DNA of 64,000 nt, taken from NCBI GenBank assembly GCA_030248225.1, contig JASANE010020378.1, forward strand, positions 1 through 64,000, written 5' to 3'. Positions within the stretch are counted from its first letter, which is position 1, and every line of letters starts with the position of its first letter. Both the position numbers and the translations under genes were made by a program. The notes beneath the pieces are model-generated. The model made no database searches and had not been told where the DNA came from. It saw only the letters and a program-made list of their open reading frames with translations. This document shows, one piece after another, positions 1 to 11,669 of this stretch. This DNA comes from Trileptium ribeirensis (taxonomy: Eukaryota; Nematoda; Enoplea; Enoplida; Thoracostomopsidae).

Positions 1-309
1 TTTTATAACATCCTTTGAAGCCCCAAAATTGCCTGATCACCATACTAACAACTGGGTTTTCTGGTTACCATCGGACCAGTGAGTGAAAGTACGCGTGTTT
101 CCAAGTAATCTACCCATCTAGGCATCTGGCGAGGCCATGTCGGGTCTCGATCTGACCAGTCATTCCGCCGCCATATAACTAATCTCTCTGTTTCATAATG
201 TGCTACGGAAATTCCACATAAAATGCCGTTTGTTTGTGTCAACTCCGCATTTGCCCTTGACCCTAAATAGCCCCTTGCGACTCCTTCATTTTATTCGCCT
301 GCTCCTGGC

Positions 310-720
310 GAATACAACGATATCCGGCGGGTCTTTGTCCGACTTTGCGTTAGCCCCTTATGACCGATAATGTGCCCCCCAATTTGGCACACCGACTGCA
401 AGTGGGTACAGACCGACCGAAAATTTAACCCCAACTCAAAAGTAGGCGTAATGCCCCTCATAGCATTTGTCGCGTCGAGACATCTTCAACGATGCCCGGC
501 GGGTCTCTCTCAGTCGCCCCGTTAACCCGGGACGGCCGAAAATGCGCCCCCCACTTTTGCCGACACTCTCTTTAACAGTCTTTAACAGTCGTGATTTTAG
601 TGCCCCTCTACCCGCTGCCGTTAAGGTAGGGAAAACACCCCTCGTTTAAATCGCCTTTCCAAGACGAGTTCAACGATGCCCGGCGGACGTCGCTCCGCCC
701 AACCGTTAGAGCGGGAGAGC
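310..720. repeat. Degenerate tandem motif, about 175 bp spacing
   Basis: The phrase AACGATRYCCGGCGG recurs at about 317, 489 and 672. The first two copies are each followed by a related stretch that includes a GCGTTAG or CCGTTAA-like word and AATGYGCCCCCCA. Spacings are about 172 and 183 bases. The similarity is partial, so this looks like an old tandem duplication. Confidence 0.45.
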
Positions 721-982
721 CCGCTGAATCCCTGCATGCTAATACATGTCGGAACCCAAAATTGGGTCCCGACCCGCCACTGCGTCTACCCCCTCGTGTT
801 TGGTATCGATCGGCCCCGTTCTTCGTCCTGGGTCCGAATTTCGCCCCAGCCCCTCGAAATTCCCTCAGGGACCCACTGTCCCGACTCCCTTCCCGTGCCC
901 TTTCTTTTTTCGTTCTTCTTTTTCTTTTCACTCTCTCTAACCGACTCTTTTGGTCGGTTGTCGTCGCTGTACTGTCGCCTTT

Positions 983-1050
983 GTGTGTGTGTGTGTTGTT
1001 GTTGTTGTGTGTGTGTGTTGTGTTGTTGTTGTTGTTGTCGTTGTTGTGGT
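983..1050. repeat. TG / TTG microsatellite
   Basis: Runs of TG and TTG alternate here. On the minus strand they translate to Asn/His/Thr homopolymer tracts, which explains the long low-complexity frame across 608-1426. Confidence 0.9.
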
Positions 1051-1136
1051 TCTGCATGTTTCTAGTGTGGACTCGAGCGACCTTTCTGTCGCTCAGGTCG
1101 CCTGTGTGTCTCATGTGTAATGTGTGCTCATGAGTA

Positions 1137-1179
1137 GTGTATGTGTATGTGTATGTGTATAGATATGTATGTATTTGTA

Positions 1180-1222
<43 letters not shown>
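1137..1222. repeat. TGTA then TA dinucleotide microsatellite
   Basis: A GTATGT run passes into an uninterrupted TA run of about 35 bases at 1186-1220. Confidence 0.9.
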
Positions 1223-1223
<1 letters not shown>

Positions 1224-1408
1224 ACATATAGGAAACTGACAAAAAACTGGATGCGTGAGGACAAGACGTACAAAACGACATTAAATTCGTGAGTTTTACG
1301 GACGGACTGGACGCCTAGGAATAGGAAAGACGGGGGGGTAGGTTTAGGGCCCGCTCGTGGGTCCTGGGAGTTCCTGAATGGGACCCCCGATAGGTTAACA
1401 GATACATC

Positions 1409-1448
1409 GGAATGAGCTGCACCCACGATCGCGAAATCAGCTCATTCC
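1409..1448. repeat. Perfect 10-bp stem, 20-nt loop
   Basis: GGAATGAGCT at 1409-1418 is exactly complementary to AGCTCATTCC at 1439-1448. A second hairpin follows at 1472-1489 (GGACGTC, loop CGAA, GACGTCC). Two exact stems within 80 bases may mark the end or a structured RNA of an old element. Confidence 0.6.
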
Positions 1449-3657
1449 CCTCTCAGGCTTCCCCCCCTTCGGGACGTCCGAAGACGTCCTGTCGGGATAT
1501 TTGAAATTCAGCTAGGAAAGCCATTAGCTTGGAATGATAGGAATGTTTGGCTTTATCTTGTAAGCCAACATATAAACGTGCAATAAATTTAGCCCCAGAT
1601 GCCCTCCAAATAAGCTTAATTAGGTGATGGATGAGGCAGCTAACTCGCTAAATGGCAGAAATTTGGCTTTAAATCGGCGAGTTAGCTGGGGGAAAATTTG
1701 ATGAATGAGGGCTAGGAGGCGAAGAAGACAGATTCCAGCTTACTTCGAGCGTATTTACGTACCAAACTTGGGTTTGAAATTTTAAATCTGACGGGTGATT
1801 TAATCGATTTCGTGGGACATCTGGGGGTAACGACCAAGCTAGATTATGCAAGGGGTTTAAAAGATCTGAGTAATGGGTTTTGGATAAGTTTCTGACATGA
1901 ACTTTGGGGGTACAGATGGGCTAAAATCGGAGATTTTGGAAGAAAACTCGCAGATGGTCGACCTCCGAGTAATCGGAGGGTTCAAATTTGACGTCGGCGA
2001 TTTCGATTGAAGCCGACTCTCTCTAACGGGGTCCCAGGGTTTACGATAGCTGTCAAAATTAAAATTTGGGGAATTTTTTGATTGGGCGCCCGGGTTTGAC
2101 CTCAAAGAAGTGGGCGTCAATAGAGCATCGCCGATTGGATAGTGACAAAATCGCCATGCTTCAACATAGCAGAAAATTTTGAAGCGACGACTACCGCGTC
2201 GTCTCTTTGAATCAGTTCGACTTCGGCAGCGCGGAGTTCGGTCGACTCTACTGACCGGCTCCGACGCTTGACTTTACTAGTGTAGTTTCGCAATATTTTT
2301 CTTGCTTTCTTGTGCTTTTTGTTCTTCGAGTTTGGAATGGAGGTCGACGACTGGAGGACCCGCGCAGACATCTTCCGTCTCGCGGAAGGGGACTAGCAAT
2401 TGCTGTCCCGGATCGACTGCTGTAAGTTAGGAGAGGAATCGAGAAATTGGGGGTTTATTTTCCCCAGATGTAACAGGACCCAATCATTTACAAAAGATAA
2501 ACTTAGCTGATCATGGTTTAGCCTTGCTTTTATAGGTTGAACCGACGCCAATTTTCAACACTTTACATGTTTATTAGACAAACCTCCTCAAGTCGAGTTC
2601 TGTTTTGGGCACCTCGAGCGATTGCACAGAAGGTACCAAATTATAGGCACCAAGGCCGAAGTCATTCTGATTCCCCGTGGTCATAGGTAAGGCAAATCAA
2701 AATGGACGCTTCTCGTCCACGTGCTTTTACATGACTTATTACTCTTGAGTTAGGGCTGTCGAATTTTCCTGAGTTGACCACGGTAAAACTTTACCACGAA
2801 ATCATAAGGATTCGCTTATTCGCTTGTTTCTGACTATGCTTATGGTTTACAAAATTACAGTTTAGTAGACCGTTCGATGCTCATGCCGCTGCTTGAGCTC
2901 GGACTGACGTTGCAGCTAGGGACGGAGGATTAGCCTCTGTCGGGCTTTAGAAAGCCCTAAAATTTATTTTGTCAGTTGAGTTAAGAAACTTTGGGAAAAT
3001 ACAAAAGACTAAACAAATTCTAAGGGATTTCAGCTTGAGCATAAGGTGTTGGCACTCCGCAAGGAGCGATTTTATTACAATCTCCACACGATCTTGGCCA
3101 GTGTTTGATTCGTTTGCCAACAGGACGGTTGATGCCAGTTTTACATAAGGATCCGCTACCGATGTCACGAACTCTCGACGGCCCCTCAGGACTAAAACTT
3201 ACTAGGCGCTTGTAAAAGATATCGCCTCACCAAGTTTGCTTCGAAATCGTCTCTGTTCAACTATTAAGTCTACCGACGTTCACCGTAGCGTGCAGCCGTG
3301 GTTAAGCTCGACGATAGTGAATAGCGAAACTCCCTGTACTAAAATGAACCGACCGCATTGTTAGAGATCACAATCCACTACCGTGCCCGCTTCCAAAAGC
3401 TCGGCACTATGCCCCGCCCTTAAACAGAAAAATGGGCTAGAACATCCTCTTTTCAATGAAGAAAAAAATCGCGACCTCTCGCGAACCATTTTGATCCCAA
3501 ACCGAGTAAGTGCAAAACCCCGTTTTCTTTTTGGAGCGACTTGATCGCTGAGTTTAGGTTTTTTTATTTTAGCTCGGTTTGCCCGTTAGGCTATGTACTA
3601 TGTATGCCCTTGCTCTGAGCTTCACTGTTGCTGTCTCTCTCCTTTTTAATTTTTCCC

Positions 3658-3734
3658 TCGTTGAGTTTCGATCCTGCACGGGGATTTTATGCCCGCTGCA
3701 GATCTGTTGATACTAACCACTCGACTATCGAGTT
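3658..3734 (-). ncRNA. tRNA-like relic or SINE head
   Basis: Read on the minus strand, this 75-nt stretch begins ACTCGATAGTCGAGTGGTT, close to the pol III A-box of tRNA-Asp/Glu-like genes (TAGTCGAGTGG, then TTAGTATC). About 50 bases on it has GGATCGAAACTC, resembling a B-box (GGTTCGANNCC). Spacing and length fit a tRNA, but the T stem and most of the acceptor stem do not pair. It is therefore a tRNA pseudogene or the tRNA-derived head of a SINE rather than a working tRNA. An A-rich stretch follows on the same strand. Confidence 0.4.
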
Positions 3735-3765
3735 CCGAGAAAATTCATTAAAATTTTACTGATAA

Positions 3766-3826
3766 CTCAACTGTACGTTTTCGATAGTACAGTTGAGACA
3801 CTGTACACTTTCGATGCGTACAGTGT
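3766..3826. repeat. Two adjacent related hairpins
   Basis: CTCAACTGTAC (3766-3776) pairs exactly with GTACAGTTGAG (3787-3797) across a 10-nt loop. One base later ACACTGTAC (3798-3806) pairs exactly with GTACAGTGT (3818-3826) across an 11-nt loop. Both loops contain TTTCGAT and both stems share CTGTAC, so the two look like a duplicated hairpin. Confidence 0.7.
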
Positions 3827-5640
3827 ACTAGGACATTAAAACCACCGCGATAGAGAGAGGACGGCAAAGCAAAGAAAACACGACAAGGGAAACGAAAGAG
3901 ACCAAAGAAACAAAGCAAGAAAGGAAAGAAAGGAACCAACCAAACAACCCCAAAAGAAAAGTACCAACCCACCCCAGGCGAGACTGAGTCCCAGTTGTGG
4001 GACGGGCACAACAACCCGTTAAAACGGTTAAAAGTGCGGCATCGGCCGCTTAGGCAATCGCTGAAGGCAACAACCGCCAATGCCCCGTCGACTTAGGCTG
4101 TCGAGATAATGACTAGGGGCGACCGTTCAAAATGAGTAAAACCCCGTCCCCCGCCGACATAACGTTGTTCAATTGATATCTTACAACTAAAATCAAACGG
4201 ACTGTCACCGGCCTACCGGTTATGCGTTCTTAGGACTCGAGATAGTCAACTCCCGGCTGGACTACCAGGAAAGCTGGCATAACGGTTATTTAAAAAACTA
4301 CAGTGAAACCTGGCTACGGAACGGAACGGTTTGAGTGACTCGATAGGGACGTTAGGCAGTATCTACAGGACAAAGAGCACCGAGTTTCAACCTCTGGCGA
4401 CCTCGTAGGCATTTAGCTTGCTGCACCAAGACGGGTAGCATCCGCTCGCTCGTGTTATAAGTAAGCGTTGGTATTTAAATGTGTAACGACTTGTACAATG
4501 GTTGGATTTATGAATGCTACTATGGTTTACTTTGTGCTTTAAACACACGTTTTCCGCGTACCCGGACTCATGCCCCTTCTCAATTGTAACGAATCCCTTC
4601 CCCGCACGGTCCTCTAAATGTACGTAACGCCGCGCGTTATTGAGAGCGAACTTCGAAGCACGCCAAAACGCGTAACCCGAGCTATTGCTGATTTAGTTAA
4701 CGTTCCACCGCGGACGTCTCGGGTTCAGATTTTGGTCCGGTATTCCCGGGATCTCATTCGCATGTATCGCCCCGCTCCCAGTGTTTACAGAGACAAGGGA
4801 ATGAACGGGTACGACGAGGTCAATCGTTACCGTTTAATATTATGCTCTATTTGCCTGTCTTCGCTTTAACGCTGTACTATACTTTTGAATTAAAATGTTG
4901 AAAATTATTTAAGGTGTCCCGTGTTGTTTATCTCCAGCGTAATAAGTGCGTCCAAAAGGGACGGGCCGACCCTTCGTGCCACGGCTTGCGGACGAAAATA
5001 CCCCAAGCCCTGACTCGAACGGTCCGCCACCGAAGTTGACCAGTTAGTGTAATGGTATTGCAGCGAGAGTGGTTCACCAGGATCCTCATCAGTTTTAATG
5101 GCTTAATAATCACACTTGCACGAAAGACAGATTTCTATTGGAAAACGTTATCTCTAGATATTTACGCACTCAGGATATCAAGTTGTAAGCTAGGACGTCC
5201 GACGTTAAACGTTTCAGGGCCCGTCGGAACCCTGTGGGGGCCACATAGGCTACAAATGAATAAAGTGTTCAGCCAAGGATAAACTCCACGCAACTCAAAA
5301 TTTACACAACAAACCTAAATCAACCCGCATTTCACCTCAAATTGCGCTGATAAAACAACTTCCATTTAGGCTAGGATAGGGAATATCGGTATGACATTAT
5401 GACCTGTGAGCAGGTTTCGGTGTCAACCTCCCTGGGGGACCTCAGCAATCATACCCAGATACTAGACACGTGCGCAACCAATCGGGCGGGGTCCGAACAC
5501 ACCCCGTGAAGCGCGCCTGCGGCCTGCTAAGCTCCGTAACTTCTTGGGTCTGACCAAGGAAAGTGACTAAATTACAAATCTTAGGGTCCGCCCTTGAGGT
5601 TATGATAGCCGGGGTCGTATGGGCATGGTGTTAGGAAGTT

Positions 5641-8137
5641 GTGCCATGCAGCTGCGTCACCGTTATTACATAATAGGCATATCTAATTGTCACAGTTGTG
5701 ACAAATACAAAGCATCGGCTTTTTGTGCCGGCAATATAAGTTAAATGCAAGCCAATACCAAGATATTTACATCATGTGACAATCTTTATGTCACCTGGTT
5801 TGTACGAAATTAGCTTTTTTCTGCTAAAAGCTCTATGAAGACGGGTTAATATATATTTCATGATACCCCTTTAATGATGTATATTCTACTTTACAACAAT
5901 TGGTTCTAAAGATCCAAAATACAGGTATTATACGCATATTGTAGCGCCTCACTTTGCATATATAGGCTCGGCTTGTAGCAAGTGAGGTTGACTTTGTGCT
6001 AGAGGTTGTGATAATGCCGGTAGCGTTGAAGCTTGGTACGGAATTGTGCCAGCGGGAGGTGTTCTAAAACATATTTAAGCATTAAGTGTTCGTGTTAAAA
6101 TGGAGTCTCTGTTAGTCCACCAGCGGCCAAATCATATATGACCGGTAATTTGGGACCGCTAGCTACCCGATTACGACGCTTAAAAAGCGACAATTCTCAT
6201 AAATCCCGACCACCGGTCTAGTGACGTGGTTTAATAACTGATAGGGTTAGATTAGTGAGAAAGTATTTTGTTCCAGGAGCAATGGTCATAAAGCCGCCAG
6301 TGTTCTAACCGTTAACATACTTCTTTTTATATATGCTCATAGGAGAAATGGGGAAATACTAGCTGAGGCGTCGGACCCCCACCCTCGAGCAACGGAATAC
6401 CAGTAGGACCGGTAGGCTGAGGACCAGCTGCTCCCCCTCTCCTTCGTCACAGGGGAGCATTTGAAAATTTTACCAAAAAATTGATACAAAATTGACAAAA
6501 ATTGGAATTTGTCTCGCTGGCTTTGTACCCCCCACCCGCTAATCGACTGATCCCCCAGAAAATAATTTGGGCTCCAGCGGAACACAGGTTACCTCACCAA
6601 GGACTTCGGAACCCATACAAGTATGTTTGGTGCTGCACTGTCTGTACTGGTTGGTTAGGAATTTCATGGCGTTTGATCACATGTAACCTTAGCATGAATC
6701 TTCCTAAAATAATTTTTCGATTTAGAAATTTTGTATTTTAACGCTTCGTTGTTGACCGTATATATCCGTTACTGGCAGTTGAAGGCATCAAAATTCATGC
6801 TTTGACATTCGGAAACATGCGATGAGTTTTACTTTGGATAATTATATAATAACTTATTCATTACAAGCACTGAGCCCAGCAAAACCATGTTGATACTTAA
6901 AAGAGATGAGAAAAACGTTGCACCGATACGGTATTCCCAGATTAAAATGCGTACGCACGCTCAAAATTTTATATTATATATAAATCGACACAGCTGTTTT
7001 GCAAAGTCTATGATATAATCAAAATATAAAGGTTTTAAGAAGGATCTTGTCTTGACATAAGTATTTTTGTATCCGAACACCATTTTAGCCCTTTCAAAAA
7101 CTGTCTGCTATATCTATGGAAAAGCTACTATCTAGCAAACGTATCTATGGTGATCAAGCGTTTATATAAGTTTGAGTAAACTTCAGTTGCACCACGGTAC
7201 CATCCCCTTGTGTCATTATCTATCAATTTGCGATCTACTGTTCGGTGTACCAAATATCTGTCAACATGACAGAGCATAAAAAATGTGTTTTAGGCAGCGC
7301 ATCCAAAACGTTAATATACAAAATAATGGCATATGTTGATTAGCTCCAAAATATTAAGTAACCGGTTAGTGACCATGTAACATTTTTAAGCGGAAAATAT
7401 TTTTTCCATCAAAAATACTCCCGTTTAGTGTTTGAAAGCTACACTACATATGATATAGCGAACTACATATATTTTATTAACACTGTAAAATATTTTAGCG
7501 TAACAAAAAAACTGCAGTGGTAAGTTGCCTCGTTGTAAGTTTCAAGTTTACTCATGCACTAATAATTTGGACATTGTAAAACAGCTAATTTTTCAAATCA
7601 TTAACAAACTGTTTGAAATATGCATAAGCATTTTAAGACAATCTTGTATGCAATCACAAAATTTCATTTCTATCTTGATTTCAGCATTGGATAAGTCTAT
7701 TCAAAGATACGCAAGGATATTCTACAAGCATTTGTGTCGTGCTAACGAGATCCGACTACTTTTGGTAGCTATTAATGCATAATTTTTATTTATCGGTCCC
7801 GGTATTGTTTGTATATCGCTTCTTTTTGACAAAGCAAATACATTCGAATGGTTCCTGTGAGGGGCACAGTTGCCTGGTCACAAGCCCAGTGAACAGTTGT
7901 AGAGTTGTGCACAATTTATAACTTTAGCGTAGGTTGTGTTTCTGCTATTTTCGCTAATCAATGTTCGCTTACGACTTCTTAACTATATAAAGCGTTTGTT
8001 GCGCGATCATTTTCATATGTTGGAAAATATACTAGAATAGAACTGAATATTGTACTTGAAGAAAGATATGCTAGAAATAGTAACGCGATAAAATATAGCA
8101 ACTGTCTAGGTATATATGAAATTTGAACTAAGCAATC
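5641..8137. other. AT-rich DNA, no gene seen
   Basis: Nothing recognisable as an exon was found. A plus-strand frame of 85 codons at 7525-7782 has no known motif and no convincing splice context. Confidence 0.5.
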
Positions 8138-8363
8138 TGAAATGGCAAAATGTGATGTTTTACGGGAAAGAAGTCGGAAGCAACCTTGTGGTCAATCTTA
8201 CTTAAATTTTAAAATCTAGAGCCATGGATAAAAATACTCTGTAGTCTTGCTGAAATGACAAAATTTGATATTTTACGAGAAAGAAGTCGGAAGCCACCTT
8301 GTGGTCAATTTTATTTAGATTTTAAAACCTCGTACCATGGACGAAAATACTTTGTAGTCTTGC
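8138..8363. repeat. Two tandem copies of a 113-bp unit
   Basis: The unit starts TGAAATGGCAAAATGTGATG at 8138 and again, with substitutions, at 8251. Both copies contain AAGAAGTCGGAAGC, CCTTGTGGTCAAT and end GTAGTCTTGC. Neither copy has an open frame of note. Confidence 0.85.
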
Positions 8364-11304
8364 CAAAACTATCACTTGTTAAAGCCAAATATCGGCATTT
8401 TTAAGCAGTAGACGACACGATATGATATGAAATTGTGGAAGTGCAAAATGCACTATTTGAACTTTCAATTTGAGGCTAGTCAAAAACACCGTAATCATTG
8501 CAACAAAATGCCAAAAATATTGTTTATATCTTATCGAAAATAGTTTTCGTTAAAGTGCTCTGAATTTGCTTCCAGTGACATATTGCAAAATTCATTACAC
8601 AACATTGTTAACAGTCGACGTGTTTAACAATCTGCAATAAAACTATAAACAAAACTTCAGAAATCGGTGTGATTTAAAACTTTTCAAAAGTTTTGTCCAA
8701 TTTTGTTTAGAAGATATTTCAAATTAAAAAAAACTTAATGAAACCAAACTTTATAGTCAGCTCTGCAGTTAGTGGCACTTGAAATTATCATTAAGTTTAA
8801 TACCATGAACGATTTTACATTTTATGTGTTGCAGCTGCGGTTAAAACGTGTATTGTTTGTTAGCATTTTCATGCATACAGGGACCAAAAGCATCCATCCG
8901 GCGTACATTGTGACTCGTTGTCTTGACTGAGTTTGTCGTATGCAGCGTGTTTGCACGTGCGCGGTTACTCGCTCGTGCTGTGAGGTTCCTTGAGGAACGG
9001 AGCAGAATCTCAAGATGGGTTGGCACGCACTACTTTCACCAATACATTCGAGATTCTTTCCCTGGCGCCAGCTTCAGTTTATCAAACATTGAACGATGCA
9101 CAAATACAGTTGTGCGTCAAATGGTTAAGGGGTATATAATATTGTTGTTGTTCTAATTGCCTTAAATTGATGCTGTGCACTGCGGTAACACACTCTTACA
9201 CTGTAGAAAATGGATACCGGGTCATAGAAAACCATAATAGCTTCATATAGATACAGTTGGGGCGTACACGTCGTCGGTTGTTCTTTGTGATCCAGTCTAG
9301 TGAAGCTACCTTCAAACTGATGATCGCTTAAAAATCACAATTTTGCTTTGTGTCACGAATAGCTGTAGCAGGACACAGGAACGCATTGGCGCGACTCGCA
9401 GTCACTATTTCACAAATTATTCAGCACTTTAATGACCGAAGTTATTTCATAATAAATCTCGGCCAGCGAGTTCTCATGTACTGTGAAAATTGGACTCTAA
9501 CGACAGTTGAAAGAAGCAAAACACAAAAATAACATTTTTATAATTCCGTTTCTAGATCTTATGGGTTTTCACAGACACAGACTGCGAAAACAGATGTCCA
9601 GTTCAGCATACCATTTGGTGAACGTTGACAGACCGTGAAATGGTGAAAACCCATGGGCGCTAATTGCGTTACAATATCACGAAGGTTCTATTTGAGTTCG
9701 CTAGACTCCGAATAACGAAGCCAGAATGTGAACACGAATAATTTCACAACTAAACTCATGATTTTAACAAAAAACAACATAATGTAGGGATCTAACATTT
9801 ACGATATAATAGTTTACGATATACATACCCGTCGGCGACAAAATTTTCTCCAGCGTGTTGAGGTAGTGAAAGTGAATTCGGAGTCGATTCCATAATCACT
9901 GAACGAATCGGTCTGAAAAATAACTGACTGTTACATATATTTGGTAATATTATATCAAAATATTATCCATCGTTGCCTAAATGTTGCTAAAATCAGCATA
10001 TATTTCTGCGTATAAACCAGTAAAACAATAACTAAGACATATGAATAATCACAGTATATATATTATGGCGAAGGTACACGCCCCAGCCTTTTCATAGGTT
10101 TTGTTTTTAATGTATGCTTCTACACCATCGTTACCTACACCATTTGGAATATTTACAATTAGAAACCAGTAAGTGTACTGTAGATCATCGTAGACTGATA
10201 GCAGTAAGAACATAAACGAAGATTCAAAACGACCCTATCACCGTATGTCAAGTGGAGAGAAATTAGTCCTATTTGCCTCACCTTTGTCCATCGGTTTAAC
10301 CGTTGTGTATTCATCTGTGTTTTTTGGTAGTGCTTAGAGTAAAAGCTTAAGAGCTCTATGGTCTTTAATGTATTCGCTGGTTTAATTCCATTACATATTG
10401 TGCTGGATGCAATGCCAAACCTTGCGTTTGATGCGTGATCGGTACGAAGGTAGGGTAGGCTAGCAAGTACATTCGTATCTGTCATTCTGGGCTCTGTGAT
10501 ATAATTTTGTAGTTGTTGACAACAAGTGTTTCTGATTAGATGCCGGGAATATGTGCATTACTTTAGAAATAAATGTTGGAAAATCATTTTAAGAAATTTT
10601 CTTCGCTCATAATTTCGTTAATTCTTCTAATTATCCTATTTCACTGCTATAAATCATATCAATGAAGGTATAAGTCTCAAAATAATCAAATCCAGTATTT
10701 AATCAAATTATGCTATAGAAAAAACAATATATTACGTTGTAACCATTAGCTCATAGGCTGATCCGTGCTACGTCCACTCGAGTGTGTTCTGACGAAATAA
10801 TTAACTCGAAATATATCTAAAAAGCAATCAGTAAGGAAATGAGAATAATTTTAATAACTTTTCCTAACCTTGGTTTGTGATAAAAATGGTTAGGTAACCT
10901 AGGACGAAAATATTCGTATAAAATATTACAACTATAATTGCAGCCAGCCTCGACAGGTGTTTTATTCGTTTGTAACGTGCTTAGACTGTTGTCATGTCGT
11001 ACATGAGAATTCATATGTCAGTATTTCTCTGAGTGCCTACGCTCTCATCAATATTTACCGCCGACCGAAGACCGAAGGTGCACGCAAAACTTTTTCCAAT
11101 ATTACCAAGTTTACAAAAATCAATTTTAAGGCAAAGCTAGGAACATGCGGAAAATTATGAGAAAAATTTTTGAGGAGCCGAGGGCCTCGTTTGATGTTTA
11201 TTATATTTATGTTTTTAGTCTTTACTTATTCCTGAAACATTTAAGCTATAAACAATATTAACATTATGCCATTCCAGCCGCTTGTCTTCGCGAAAAAACT
11301 AAAT
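8364..11304. other. AT-rich DNA, no gene seen
   Basis: Short open frames on both strands (for example 108 codons at 10159-10485 minus, 77 codons at 8923-9156 plus) carry no motif I recognise. If the dystrobrevin gene continues leftward, its C-terminal coiled-coil exons should lie on the minus strand here or beyond the window; I did not find them. Confidence 0.4.
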
Positions 11305-11313
11305 TTTTATATT

Positions 11314-11344
<31 letters not shown>

Positions 11345-11460
11345 AAAATATATATATATATATATATAGCTTTATATATATAACTGGAATTTTTATATTA
11401 TATATACATATATATGAATATATATAAATACATATGTACATATATATATATTTTATTAAT
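11305..11460. repeat. AT microsatellite block
   Basis: Long (TA)n tracts are broken by short AAA or TTT runs and by ACATATG-type words. The block lies about 200 bases before the satellite array. Confidence 0.9.
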
Positions 11461-11669
11461 AAATATAACTGTAATATTACTGCGTTTTGTATGCATATTC
11501 TTTTAATTAATATTTTTGTTCGCGAACGCATGAGGCTCGGAAATGTGTTTGCAACTGGTGTCGTTTAAGAAGAGCTTGGCATTTAAAATGATATTTAGCA
11601 TTATAATTTTTAAGGCATTTACCATTTTGCGGCTGTAAATATGTGTCCCAAATATAGGAATATACGCTT

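Larger units (their letters stand above)
1..5640. other. GC-richer, repeat-like block without a recognised gene
   Basis: This stretch is visibly richer in G and C than the rest of the window, with many CG dinucleotides and C runs, and the texture changes to AT-rich at about 5.6 kb. Open frames here, including a 272-codon minus-strand frame at 608-1426, are low complexity (Thr/Asn/His and Tyr/Ile runs from simple repeats) and resemble no known protein. The block holds a degenerate tandem motif, dinucleotide and trinucleotide repeats, several perfect hairpins and a tRNA-like relic. An old transposable element or inserted repeat block is an inference; no LTR pair or terminal inverted repeat was found. 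Confidence 0.5.

Noticed and set aside
608..1426. 272-codon minus-strand open frame
   Set aside because: Much of its length is translated simple repeat (Tyr-Ile, Thr-His, Asn runs) with no protein motif.
2947..3168. 73-codon minus-strand frame resembling a helical protein fragment
   Set aside because: It is short, lies in the repeat-like block, and no family could be named.
11307..11531. 74-codon minus-strand frame
   Set aside because: It is a translation of the TA microsatellite (Tyr-Ile repeats).
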